Below, one piece after another: positions 48,701 through 61,300 of a stretch of DNA of 64,000 nt. The position numbers were made by a program, and so were the translations under genes. The stretch comes from Lepus europaeus. Taxonomy: Eukaryota; Chordata; Mammalia; Lagomorpha; Leporidae. The notes beneath the pieces are model-generated. The model worked only from the letters and a program-made list of their open reading frames with translations. It made no database searches and had not been told where the DNA came from. How positions within the stretch are numbered: the stretch's first letter is position 1; every line of letters begins with the position of its first letter. Location: positions 2,604,001 through 2,668,000 of the forward strand of contig NW_026909196.1 of NCBI RefSeq assembly GCF_033115175.1, read 5' to 3'.

Positions 48701-51247
48701 TCGTATTTTCTAAGGAGAAAGCTAGAGGAACTGCGGCAAACAAACATGATATTTTTGTTTGTATAGATGGCATTTTATGCACTTGCCTAACGAAAAGACT
48801 TTGCTTTTCTCCAAAACCATTTGTACTGTGATTTTCTCGGTACATTGCATACGAACTCCAAACCAGTTTGTCCAGTTATGACTGGATGAAACGGGAAATA
48901 CCCGGTTTTGTTTTGGCTAACTCAATCCCAGATATTGCTACAGCCTCTGTGTTTGTGCATTCCTGATATTATCCACAGACTTTATTGTTTTGAATGTTTT
49001 TATCAGGAAACATTTAATTTTGTACCGTTGAAACACTAATTGTTTCCACATGGAGACACCAGTTCTACACATTCGTATTTTCTAGGGAGAAAGCTAGAGG
49101 AACTGCGGCTATCAAACATGATATTTCTGTTTGTATAGATGAAATTTTGTGCACTTGGCTAACGAAAAGTCTGCTTTTCTTCAACCCATTTTTACTGTAA
49201 TTTTCTCAATCCATTGCATACGAATTCCACACCAGTTTGTCTGGATATCACTGGATGAAACCGGAAATATCCAGTTGTGTTTTGGCTAACTCAATCCTAA
49301 ATATTGCTACAGCCTCCGTGTTTGTTTTTTAAGGATATTATCAATGGAGTTTATTGTTTTGAATGTTTTTATCATGGAACATTTAATTTTGTACCATTTA
49401 AACACTAATTGGTTCATCATGCGGACACCAGCTCTACACATTCTTATTTTATAGGGAGAAAGCTAGAGGAACTGCTGCAAACAAACATGATATTTCTGTT
49501 TGTATAGACGACATTTTATGCACTTTCCTAACGAAAACACTTTGCTTTTCTCCAAAACCATTTTTACTGTGATTTTCTCAGTCCATTGCATACGAATTCC
49601 ACACCACTTTGTACGGATATGATTGGATGAAACCGGAAATATCTGGTTGTGTTTTGGCTACTCAATCCAAGATGTTGCTACAGCCTCTGTGTTTGTGTAT
49701 TCCTGATATTATCCACGGACTTTATTATTTTGAATGTTTTTTTTCAAGGAACATTTAATTTTGAGCTTGGAATCTCTAATTGGTTCCACATGGAGACACC
49801 AGTTCTACACATTCATATTTTCTACAGAAAAGCTAGAGGAACTGCGGCAAACAAACATGATATTTCTGTTAGTATCGATGACATTTTATGCACTTGCTAA
49901 TGAAAAGACTTTGCTTTTCTCCAAAACCATTTTTACTGGGACTTTCTCGGTCGATTGCATACGAATTCGAAACCACTTTGTCCGGATACGACTGGATGAA
50001 ACCAGATATATCTGGTTGTGTTTTCGCTAACTCAATCCGAAATATCTACAGCCTCTGTGTTTGTGTATTCCTGATATTATCCACGGACTTTATTTTTTTG
50101 AATTTTTTTTAGGGAACATTTAATTTTGTGCTTGGAAACACTAATTGGTTCATCATGGGGACACCAGCTCTACACATTCGTATTTTCCACGGAGAAAGCT
50201 AGAGGAACTGCGGCAAACAAACATGATATTTCTGTTTGTATAGATGACATTTTATGCACTTGGCTAACGAAAAAATTTGCTTTTCTCCAAAACCATTTGT
50301 ACTGTGCTTTTCGAGGTCCATTGCATGCAAATTCCACACCAGTTTGTCCCGATATGACTGGTTGAAACCTGAAATATCCGTTATTATTTTGGCTAATTCA
50401 ATCCCAGATATTGCTACAGCCTCTGTGTTTGTGCATTCTTGGTATTACAAACAGACTTTATTGTTTTCAATGTTTCTTATCAGGGAACATTTAATTTTGT
50501 ACCATTGAAACACTAATTGTTTCCACATGGAGACACCAGCTCTATACATTCGTATTTACTACGGAGAAAGCTAGAGGAACTGCAGCAAAAAAAAAACATG
50601 ATATTTCTATTTGTATCCATGACATTTTATGCACTTGCCTAACGAAAAGACTTTGCTTTTCTCCAAAACCATTTTTACTGTGATTTTCTCGATCCATTGC
50701 ATATGAATTCCACACCAGGTTGTCCGGATATGACTGGATAAAACCGGAAATATCTGGTTGTGTTTTGGCTAACTCAATCACAGATATTGCTACAGCCTCT
50801 GTGTTTGTTTTTACTGGATATTATCCACAGACTTTATTTTTTTGATTGTTTTTTATCGGGGAAAAATTTTATTTTGAGCTTGTATACAGTAATTGGTTCC
50901 ACATGGAGACACCAGCTCTATGTATTCCTATTTCCTAGGAAGAAAGCTAGAGGAACTGCGACAAACAAACATGATATTTATGTTTGTATGGATGACATGT
51001 TTTGCTCTTGCCTAATGAAAAGACTTTGCTTTTCTCCAAAACCATTTTACTCTGATTTACTCTGTCTTTTGCTTGCAAATTTCACACCAGTTTGTCCGGA
51101 TTTGAATGGATGAAACCGGAAATATCCGGTTTTGTTTTGGTTAACTCAATACGAAACATTGTGAAAGCCTCTGTGTTTGTGTTTTCTAGATATTATCGAT
51201 GGACTTTATTGTTTTGAATGCTTTTTTTTCAGAGAACATTTAATTTT
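45726..51247 (+). repeat. Satellite array after the higher-order block
   Basis: About 15 monomers. The first ~640 bases still follow the 3.6-kb unit. Near 46300-46370 the sequence carries the TCCTAAATATTGCTACAACC variant seen at 35519. Beyond that the monomers are individually diverged. The block ends in GAACATTTAATTTT (51234-51247), the left target duplication of the SINE. No gene was seen. Confidence 0.92.
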
Positions 51248-51578
51248 TTTTTGACAGGCAGAGTGGACAGTGAGAGAAAGGCAGAGAGAAAGATCTTCCT
51301 TTTGCCGTTGGTTCACCCTCCAATGGCCACCGCGGCAGGCGCGCTGCGGCCGGCGCACCATGCTGATCCGATGGCAGGAGCCAGGTGCTTCTCCTGGTCT
51401 CCCATGGGGTGCAGGGCCAAGAACTTGGGCCATCCTCCACTGCACTCCCTGGCCACAGCAGAGAGCTGCCCTGGAAGAGGGGCAACAGGGACAGGATCGG
51501 TGCCCTGACCGGGACTAGAACCCAGTGTGCCGGCGCCTCAAGGCGGAGGATTATCCTAGTGAGCCGCGGCGCCGGCGG
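51248..51578 (-). mobile_element. Lagomorph C-repeat SINE (CSINE), full length
   Basis: This GC-rich 331-bp element is inserted between perfect 14-bp duplications GAACATTTAATTTT (51234-51247 and 51579-51592). On the minus strand it starts with GCCGGCGCCGCGGCTCACTA, contains a tRNA-like head with B box GGTTCTAGTCC (complement of 51512-51522), and ends in a short A tail. The sequence is that of rabbit C repeats, a tRNA-derived SINE found only in lagomorphs, and so gives the host clade. Confidence 0.95.
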
Positions 51579-51829
51579 GAACATTTAATTTTGCGCTTGG
51601 AAACACTAATTGGTTCCACATGGAGACACCAGCTCTACAGATTCGTATTTTCTACAGAGAAAGCTAGAGGAACTGCGGCAAACAAACATGATATTTCTGT
51701 TTGTATAGATGACATTTTATGCACTTTCCTAACAAATAGACTTTGCTTTTGTCCAAAACCATTTGTACTGTGATTTTCTCAGTCCATTGCATACGAATAT
51801 CACACCACTTTGTTTGGATATGATTGGAT
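51579..51829 (+). repeat. Satellite segment between SINE and solo LTR
   Basis: Part of one monomer in the normal orientation, ending at TGATTGGAT (51821-51829). The last four bases GGAT are the left target duplication of the solo LTR. Confidence 0.9.
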
Positions 51830-52394
51830 TGAAAGGGCTAACTGAGGGACAAAATGGAGGAACTAAGGCTAACCGCATTTTTCTTGCTTCTGTACGAGTT
51901 GGCTAAGCTTGCATGCGATATCTTTAAAATAAGAAAGGACGGAAACTCCCCAACCCTCATCCTGTTGTGACATACCAAGGTTTTACTGCCATCCTCATCC
52001 TTGCTTGCTTAAGCTGATAAGGAAAGAAGAAAAACCGCAAAGCACGGACAGCCTGTACTACCTCCGCCCTGCTTGGTTTAGCTGATAAGAAGAAACTGCC
52101 TCCATTCCAAGCCCCTTACCTAGTAACCATTAATATATCCAATAAAACTGTAACACAACTTTTATCTTGCCATATAGGATTGTAACATAACTAAGTATGC
52201 TAATGCTGTGGTTTTAAGCTTTAAATACCCTGTGAAGCTGGTGTTCGGGGCCGTTCTCTTCGCACCGCACTAGAGGGTGCTACTGAGACGGTCCATTTGC
52301 AAATGAAATAAACTTCCTCTCTATTGCATCCGTTGGAGTGGAGTCCATGTTTCTGGGGTCCAGACTGTGGGACACCTGCTTCGGGGCTCCTACA
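51830..52394 (+). mobile_element. Solo LTR of a related gammaretroviral family (565 bp)
   Basis: The element begins TGAAAGGGCTAACTG and ends GGGGCTCCTACA, flanked on both sides by GGAT (51826-51829 and 52395-52398). It shares with the provirus LTR the end block GGTTTTAAGC(C/T)TTAAATAC, the GGGGCC...GCACCGCACTAGAGGGTG region, AATAAACTTCCTCT with AATAAA at 52307-52312, and the GGACACCTGCTT...CTACA end. The U3 part is strongly diverged. No internal retroviral sequence is present, so it arose by recombination between the two LTRs of an earlier provirus. Confidence 0.93.
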
Positions 52395-55300
52395 GGATGA
52401 AACCTGAAATATCCGGTTTTGTTTTGGCTACACAATCCCAGATATTGCTACAGCCTCTGTTTTTGTTTTTTTCCTGATATTATCAACAGACTTTATTGTT
52501 TTGAATGTTTTTATTAAGGGAACATTTTATTTTGTGCTTTGAAACACTAATTGGTTCCACATGGAGACATCACCTCTACACATTCGTATTTTCCAGGGAG
52601 AATGCTAGAGGATTAGCGGCAAACAAATATGATACTTCTGTTTGTATAGATGACATTTTATGCACTTGCCTAAAGAAAAGACTGCTTTTCTCCAAAACCA
52701 TTTGTACTGTGATTTTCTCAGCCCATTGCATACGAATTCCACAGCAGTTTGTCCGGATATGACTGGATGAAAACAGAAATATCCGGTTGTGTTTTGGCTA
52801 ACTCAATCCGAAATATTGTGAAAGTCTCTCTGTTTGTGTTTTCTGGATATTATCGATGAACTTTATTGTTTTGAATGTTTTTATCAGGGAACACTTAATT
52901 TTGTACCGTTGAAACACTAATTGTTTCATCATGGGGACACCAGCTCTACACATTCATATTTTCTAGGGAGAAAGCTAGAGCAACTGTGGCAAACAAACAT
53001 GATATTTCTGTTTGTATCGATGACATTTTATGCACTTGCATAACGAAAAGACTTTGCTTTTCTCCAAAACCATTTTTACTGTGATTTTCTCAGTCCATTG
53101 CATACGAATTCCACAGAAGTTTGTCCCGATATGACTGGATGAAACCTGAAATATCCGGTTTGTTTTGGTTAACTCAATCCCAGATATAGCTACAGCCTCT
53201 GTGTTTGTGTTTTCTGGATATTATCCACGGACGTTATTGTTTTGAATGTTTTTTATCGGGGAACATTTAATTTTGAGCTTGGATACAGTAATTGGTTCGA
53301 CATGGAGACACCACCTCTACGTATTCGGATTTTCTATGTAGGACGCTAGAGGAACTGCGGCAAACGTACATGATATTTCTGTTTGTATAGATGACATTTT
53401 ATGCACTTGCCTAATGAAAAGACTTTGCTTTTCTCCAAAATCATTTTTACTGTGATTTTCTCGGTCCATTGCATATGAATGCCACACCAGTTTGTCCGGT
53501 ATCACTGGATGAAACCGGAAATATCCGGTTTTGTTTTGGCTAACTCAATCCGAAATATTGTGAAAGCCTCTGTGTTTGTGTTTTCTGGACATTATCGATG
53601 GACTTTATTGTTTTGAATGTTTTTTATTGGTGAACATTTTATTTTGAGCTTGGATAACATAATTGGTTCCACATGGAGACACCAGCTCTACAGATTCGTA
53701 TTTTCTAGGGAGAAAGCTAGAAGAGCTGCGGCAAACAAACATGATATTTCTATTTGTATCATTGACATTTGATGCACTTGCCTAACAAAAAGACTTTGCT
53801 TTTCTCCAAAACCATTTTTACTGTGATTTTCTCCGGTGCATTGCATAGGAATTCCACACCAGTTTGTCAGGATATGACTGGATGAAACCAGAAATATCCG
53901 GTTATATTTTGCCTACTTAAATCCCAGATATTACTACAGCCTCTGTGTTTGTTTATTGCTGATATTATCCATGGACTTTATTGTTTTGAATGTTTGTTAT
54001 CAGGGAACATTTAATTTTGGGCTTGGAATCACTAATTGGTTCCATATGGAGACACAAGCTCTACACATTCGTATTTTCTAGGGAGAAAGCTAGAGGAACT
54101 ATGGCAAATAAACTTGATATTTCTGTATGTATCGATGACATTTTATGCACTTGACTAACGAAAAGACTTTGCTTTTCTCCGAAACCATTTTTACTGTGAT
54201 TTTATCGGTCCATTGCATACGAATACCACAGCAGTTTGTCCAGATATGACTGGATGAAATTAGAAGTATCCGGTTGTGTTTTGGCTAACTCAATCCGAAA
54301 TATTGCTACAGTCTCTGTGTTTGTGTTTTCTGGATATTATCGATGGACTTTATTGTTTTGAATATTTTTATCAGGGAACATTTCTTTTTGTTCCGTAGAA
54401 ACACTAATTGGTTCGTCATGGGGACACCAGCTCTACACATTCGTATTTTCCAGGGAGAAAGCTAGAGGAACTGCGGCAAACAAACATGATATTTCTGTTT
54501 GTATACATGACATTTTATTCACTTGCCTAATGAAAAGACTTTGCTTTTCTCCAAAACCATTTTACTGTGATTTTCTCGGTGCATTGCATACGAATACCAC
54601 ACCAGTTTGTCCGGATATGACTGGATGAAAACAGAAATATCCGGTTTTGTTTTGGCTATCTCAATCCGAAATATTGCTACAGCTTCTGTGTTTGTGTTTT
54701 CTGGATATTATCAATGGACTTTATTGTTTTGAATGTTTTTATCAGGGAACATTTCATTTTGTACCGTAGAAACACTAATTGTTTCATCATGGGGACACCA
54801 GCTCTACACATTCGTATTTTCCAGGGAGAAAGCTAGAGGAACTGGGGCAAACAAACATGATATTTCTGTTTGTATAGATGACATTTTATGCACTTGCCTA
54901 ATGAAAAGACTTTGCTTTTCTCCAAAACCAATTTTACTGTGATTTTCTCGGTCCAAAGCATACGAATTCCACACCAGTTTGTCCGGTATCACTGGATGAA
55001 ACCGGAAATATCCGGTTTTGTTTTGGCTAACTCAATATGAAATATTGTGAAAGCCTCTGTGTTTGTGTTTTCTGGACATTATCGATGGACTTTATTGTTT
55101 TGAATGTTTTTTATTGGTGAACATTTTATTTTGAGCTTGGATACCGTAATTGGCTCCACATGGAGACAAAAGCTCTACATATTCGTATTTTCCAGGGAGA
55201 AAGCTAGAAGAACTGCGGCAAACAAACATGATATTTCTGTTTTATCAATGACATTTGATGCACTTGCCTAACGAAAAGACTTTGCTTTTCTCCAAAATCA

Positions 55301-58300
55301 TTTTTACTGTGATTTTCTCTGGTGTATTGCATAGGAATTCCACACCAGTTTTTCTGGATATGACTGGATGAAACCAGAAATATCCGGTTTTATTTTGCCT
55401 ACTTAAATCCCAGATATTGCTACAGACTCTGTGTTTGTGTATTCCTGATATTATCTACAGACTTTATTGTTTTGAATGTTTTTTTATCAGGCAACATTTA
55501 ATTTTGTGCTTGGAGACACTAATTGGTTGCACATGGAAACCCCAGCTCTACATATTTGTATTTTCTAGGGAGAAAGCTAGGAACTGCGGCAAACAAACAT
55601 GATATTTCTGTATGTATTGATGACATTTCATGCACTTGACTAACGAAAAGACTTTGCTTTTCTCCGAAACCATTTTTACTGTGATTTTCTCGGTCCATTG
55701 CATATGAATACCACACCAGTTTGTCCAGATATGACTGGATGAAAACAGAAATATCCAGTTGTGTTTTGGCTAACTCTATCTGAAATATTGCTACAGCCTC
55801 TGTGTTTGTATTTTCTGGATATTATCGATGGACTTTATTGTTTTGAATGTTTTTATCAGGGAACATTTCATTTTGTACCGTAGAAACACTAATTGGTTCG
55901 TCATGGGGACACCAGCTCTACACATTCGTATTTTCTAGGGAGAAAACTAGACGAACTGAGGCAATCAAACATGATATTTCTGTTGGTATAGATGACATTT
56001 TATGCACTTGCCTAAGGAAAAGACTTTGCTGTTCTCCAAAACAATTTATACTGTGATTTTCTCAGTCCATTGCATACGAATTCCACACCAGTTTGTCCGG
56101 ATATGAGTGGATGAAACCGGAAATATCCGGTTTTGTTTAGGCTAACTCAATCCAAAATATTGTGAAAGCCTCTGTTTTTGTGTGTTCCTAAAATATCCAT
56201 GAACTTTATTGTTTTGAAAGTTTTTTATCACTAATTGGTTCCATATGGAGACACCGGATCTTTGTATCCGTGTTTTCTAGGTAGAACGCTAGAGGAACTG
56301 CGACAAACAAACATGATATTTCTGTTTGTCTAGATGACATTTTATGCACTTGCGTAACGAAAAGACTTTGCTTTTCTCCAAAACCATTTTTAATGTGATT
56401 TTCTCAGTCCATTGCATACGAATATCACACCGCTTTGTCCGGCTATGACTGGATGAAACCAGAAATATCCGGTTTTGTTTTGGCTAACTCAATCCCAGAT
56501 ATTGCTACAGCCTCTGTGTTTGTGTATTCCTGAAATTATCCATGGACTGTATTGTTTTGAAAGTTTTTTATCAGGGAACATATAATTTGTGCTTGGAATC
56601 ACTAATGGTTCCACATGGAGACACCAGCTCTACACATTCGTATTTTGTAGGGAGAATGCTAGAGGATTTGCGGTAAACAAATACGATATTTCTTTTTCTA
56701 TAGATGACGTTTTATGCACTTGCCTAACGAAAAGACTTTGCTTTTCTACAAAACCACTTTTACTGTGATTTTCTCTGTCCATTGCATAGGAATTCCACAC
56801 CACATTGTCCGGATCTGACTTGATGAAACCGGAAATATCCGGTTGTGTTTTGGCTAACTCAATCCGAAATATTTCTACAGCCTCTGTGTTTGTGTTTTCT
56901 GGATATTATCGGTGGCCTTTATTGTTTTGAATGATTTTGTCAGGGAACATTTCATTTTGTACCATAGAAATACTAATTGGTTCATCATGGGGACACCAGC
57001 TCTACATGTTTGTATTTTCCTGGGAGAAAGCTAGAGGAACTGCGGCAAACAAACATGATATTTCTGTTTGTATAGATGACATTTTATGCACTTGGCTAAC
57101 GAAAAAATTTGCTTTTCTCCAAAACCATTTGTACTGTGATTTTCTCGGTCCATTGCATACGAATTCCACACCAGTTTGTCCGGATATGACTGGATGAAAC
57201 CAGAAATATCTGGTTGTGTTTTGACTAACTCAATCCGAAATATTGCTATAGACTCTGTGTTTGTGTTTTCTGGATATTATCGATGGACTTTACTGTTTTG
57301 AATGTTTTTTATCGGGGAACATTTTATTTTCAGCTTCGATACAGTAATTGGATCAACATGGAGACACCAGCTCTACACATTTGTATTTTCTAGGGAGAAC
57401 GCTAGAGGAACTGTGGCAAACAAACATGATATTTCTGTTTGTACAGATGATATTTTACACACTTGCCAAATATAAAGACTTTGCTTTTTTCCAAAACCAT
57501 ATTTACTCTGATTTTCTCGGTCCATTGCATGCCAATTCCACACAACTTTGTCCGGATATGACTGGATGAAACCGGAAATATCCGGTTGTGTTTTCACTAA
57601 CTCAATTCGAAATATTGTGAAAGCCTTTATGTTTGTGTATTCCTGAAATTATCCACGGATTTAATTTTTTTGGATGTTTTTTTTTTTTCAGGGAACATTT
57701 AATGTTGTGCTTGGAAACACTAATTGATTCCACATGGAGACACCAGCTATACACATTCGTATTTTCCTGGGAGAAAGCTAGAGGGACTGCGGCAAACAAA
57801 CATGATATTTCTGTTTGTCTAGATGACATTTTATGCACTTGCCTAACGAAAAGACTTTGCTTTTCTCCAAAACCATTTGTACTGTGATTTTCTCAGACAA
57901 TTGCATACGAATTCCACACCAGTTTGTCCGGATGTGACTGGATGAAAATAGAAATATCCGGTTGTGTTTTGGCTAACTGAATCCGAAATATTGTGAAAGC
58001 TTCTGTGTTTGTGTTTTCTGGATATTATCGATGGACTTTATTGTTTTGAATGTTTTTTATCAGGGAACATTTAATTTTGTGCTGTGAAACGCTAATTGTT
58101 TCCACATGGAGACACCAGCTCTACACATTCTTGTTTTCTAGGGAGAAAGCTAGAGGAACTGCGGCAAAAAAACATATTTCTGTTTCTGTAGTGGACGTTT
58201 TATGCAATTGCCTAACGAAAATAATTTGCTTTTCTCGAAAGCCATTTGTACTGTGATTTTCTCGGTCCATTGCATACGAATTCCACACTACTTTGTCTGG

Positions 58301-61300
58301 ATATGACTGGATGTAACCAGAAACATCCGGTTGTGTTTGGCTAACACCATCCGAAATATTGCTACGGATTCTGTGTTTGTGTTTTCTAGCTATTATCAAC
58401 GGAATTATTGTTTTGAATGTATTTTATCAGGGAAAACTTAATTTTGTACCGTTGAAACACTAATTGCTTCATAATGGGAACACCAGCTCTACACATTCGT
58501 ATTTTCTAGGGAGAAAGCTAGAGGAACTGCGGAAAACAAACATGATATTTCTGTTTGTATCGATGACATTTTATGCACTCGCCTAACGAAAAGACTTTGC
58601 TTTTCTCCAAAACCATCTGTACTGTGGTTTTCTTTGTCCATTGCATAGGAATTCCACACCACTTTTTCTGGATATGACTGGATGAAACCAGAAATATCCG
58701 GTTGTGTTTTGGCTAACTCAATCCGAAATACTGTGAAAGCCTCTGTGTTTGTGTTTTCTCGATATTATCGTTCAACTTTATTATTTTGAATATTTTTATC
58801 AGGGAACATTTAACTTTGTACCATAGAAACACTAATTGTTTCCCCATGGGGACACCAGCTCTACACATTCATTTTTTCTAGGGAGAAAGCTAGAGGAACT
58901 GAGGCAAACAAACATGATATTTCTGTTTGTATGGATGACTTTTTTTGCACTTGCCTAACGAAAGGACTTTGCTTTTCACCAAAACCATTTTTACTGTGAT
59001 TTTCTCGGTCCATTGCATCCGAATTCCAAACCACTTTGTCCGGGTCTGACTGGATGAAACCAGAAATATCTGGTTGTGTTTTGGGTAACTCAATCCGAAA
59101 TACTGTGAAAGACTCTGTGTTTGTGTTTTCTGGATATTATCGATGGAATTTATTGTTTTGAATGTTTTTATTAGGGTACATTTAATTTTGTACCGTTGAA
59201 ACACTAATCCTTTCATTATTGGGAAACCAGCTCTAAATATTCGTATTTTCTAGCGAGAAAGCTAGAGGAACTACAGCTAACAAACATGATATTTCTGTTT
59301 GTATAGATGACATTTTATGCACTCGCCTACCGAAAAGACTTTCCTTTTCTCCAAAACCATTTGTACTGTGATTTTCTCGGTCCATTGCATACGAATTCCA
59401 CACCAATTTGTCCGGATATGACTGGATGAAACTGGAAATATTTGGTTTTGTTTTGGCTAAAACAATCCCAGATATTGCTACAGCCTCTGTGTTTGTGTTT
59501 TCTGGATATTATACACAGACTTTATTGTTTTGAATGTTTTTTTTTCGGGGAACATTTTATTTTGAGCTTGGATACAGTAATTGGTTCCACACGGAGACAC
59601 AAGCTCTACACATTCGTATTTTCTAGGGAGAAAGCTAGAGGAACTGTGACAAACAAACATGATATTTCTGTTTGTATCGATGACATTTTATGAAATTGCC
59701 TAACGAAAATACTTTCCTTTTCTCCAAAACCATTTTTACTGTGATTTTCTCGGTCCATTGCATACGAATTCCACACCACTTTGTCCATGTCTGACTGGAT
59801 GAAACCAGAAATATCCGGTTGTGCTTTGGCTATCTCAATCCGAAATATTGTGAAAGCTTCTGTGTTTATGTTTCTGGATATTATCGATGGACTTTATTGT
59901 TTTGAAAGTTTTTATCAGGGAACATTTATTTTGTACCATTGAAACACTAATTCGTTCATCATGGGGACACCAGCTCTACACATTCGTATTTTCTAGGGAG
60001 ACTTCTAGAGGAAATGCGGCAAACATGATATTTCTGTTTGTATAGATGACATATATGCACATGCCTAACGAAAAGACTTTACTTTTCACCAAAACCATTT
60101 CCAATGTGATTTTCTCGGTCCATTGCATACGAATGCCACACCATTTTGTCTGGATATTACTGGATGAAAAAAAAAATCCGGTTGTGTTTTGGCTAGCTCA
60201 ATCCCAGATATTGCTACAGCCTCTGTGATTGTTTTTATCTGGATACTATCAATGGACTTTATTGTTTTGAGTGTTTTTTATCAGGGAACATTTAATTTTG
60301 TACCGTTGAAACACTAATTGTTTCATCATGGGAACACCAGCTCTACACATTCGTATTTTCTAGGGAGAAACTGCAGCAAACAAACATGATATTTCTGTTT
60401 GTATAGATGACATTTTATGCACTTGCCTAACTAAAAGACTTTCCTTTACTCCAAAACCATTTGTACTATGATTTTCTCGGTCCATTGCATACGAATTCCA
60501 CACCACTTTGTCCGGATATGACTGGATGAAACTGGAAATATCCCTTTTTTTTTGGCTAACTCACCCCAGATATTCCTACAGCCTCTGTGTTTGTGTTTTC
60601 TGTATATTATCCCTGGGCATTATTTTTTTGAATGTTTTTTATCAGGGAACATTTAATTTTGTACCGTTGAAACACTAATTGTTTCCACATGGAGACACCA
60701 GCTCTGCACATTCGTATTTTCTAGGGAGAAAGCTAGAAGAACGGCCGCAAACAAACATGATATTTCTGTTTGTATAGATGACATTTTATGCATTTGCCAA
60801 ATAAAAGACTTTGCTTTTCTCCAACACATTTTTACTGTGATTTTCTCGGTCCATTGCATATGAATTCCACACCAGTTTGTCCGGATATGACTGGATGAAA
60901 CCGGAAATATCCGGTTTTGTTTAGGCTAACTCAATCACAGATATTGCTACAGCCTCTGTGTTGGTGTTTTCTGGATATTATCAATGGACTTTATTGTTTT
61001 GAATGTTTTTTGACGGGGAACATTTTATTTTGAGCTTGGATACAATAATTAGTTCCACATGGAGACACCAGCTCTACACATTCGTATTTTCCAGGGAGAA
61101 AGCTAGAGGAACTGTGTAAACAAACATGATATTTCTGTTTGTATCAATGACATTTTATAGACTTGCCTAACGAAAAGACTTTGCTATTCTCCAAAGCGAT
61201 TTGTACTGTGATTTTCTCCATCCATTGCATAAGAATTCCAAACCAGTTTGTCCGGATATCACCGGATGAAACCAGAAATATCCGGTTGTGTTTGGCTAAT

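Noticed and set aside
51206-51588. Frames of 67-114 codons over the SINE
   Set aside because: They arise from the GC-rich SINE body and its complement; the element is non-coding.
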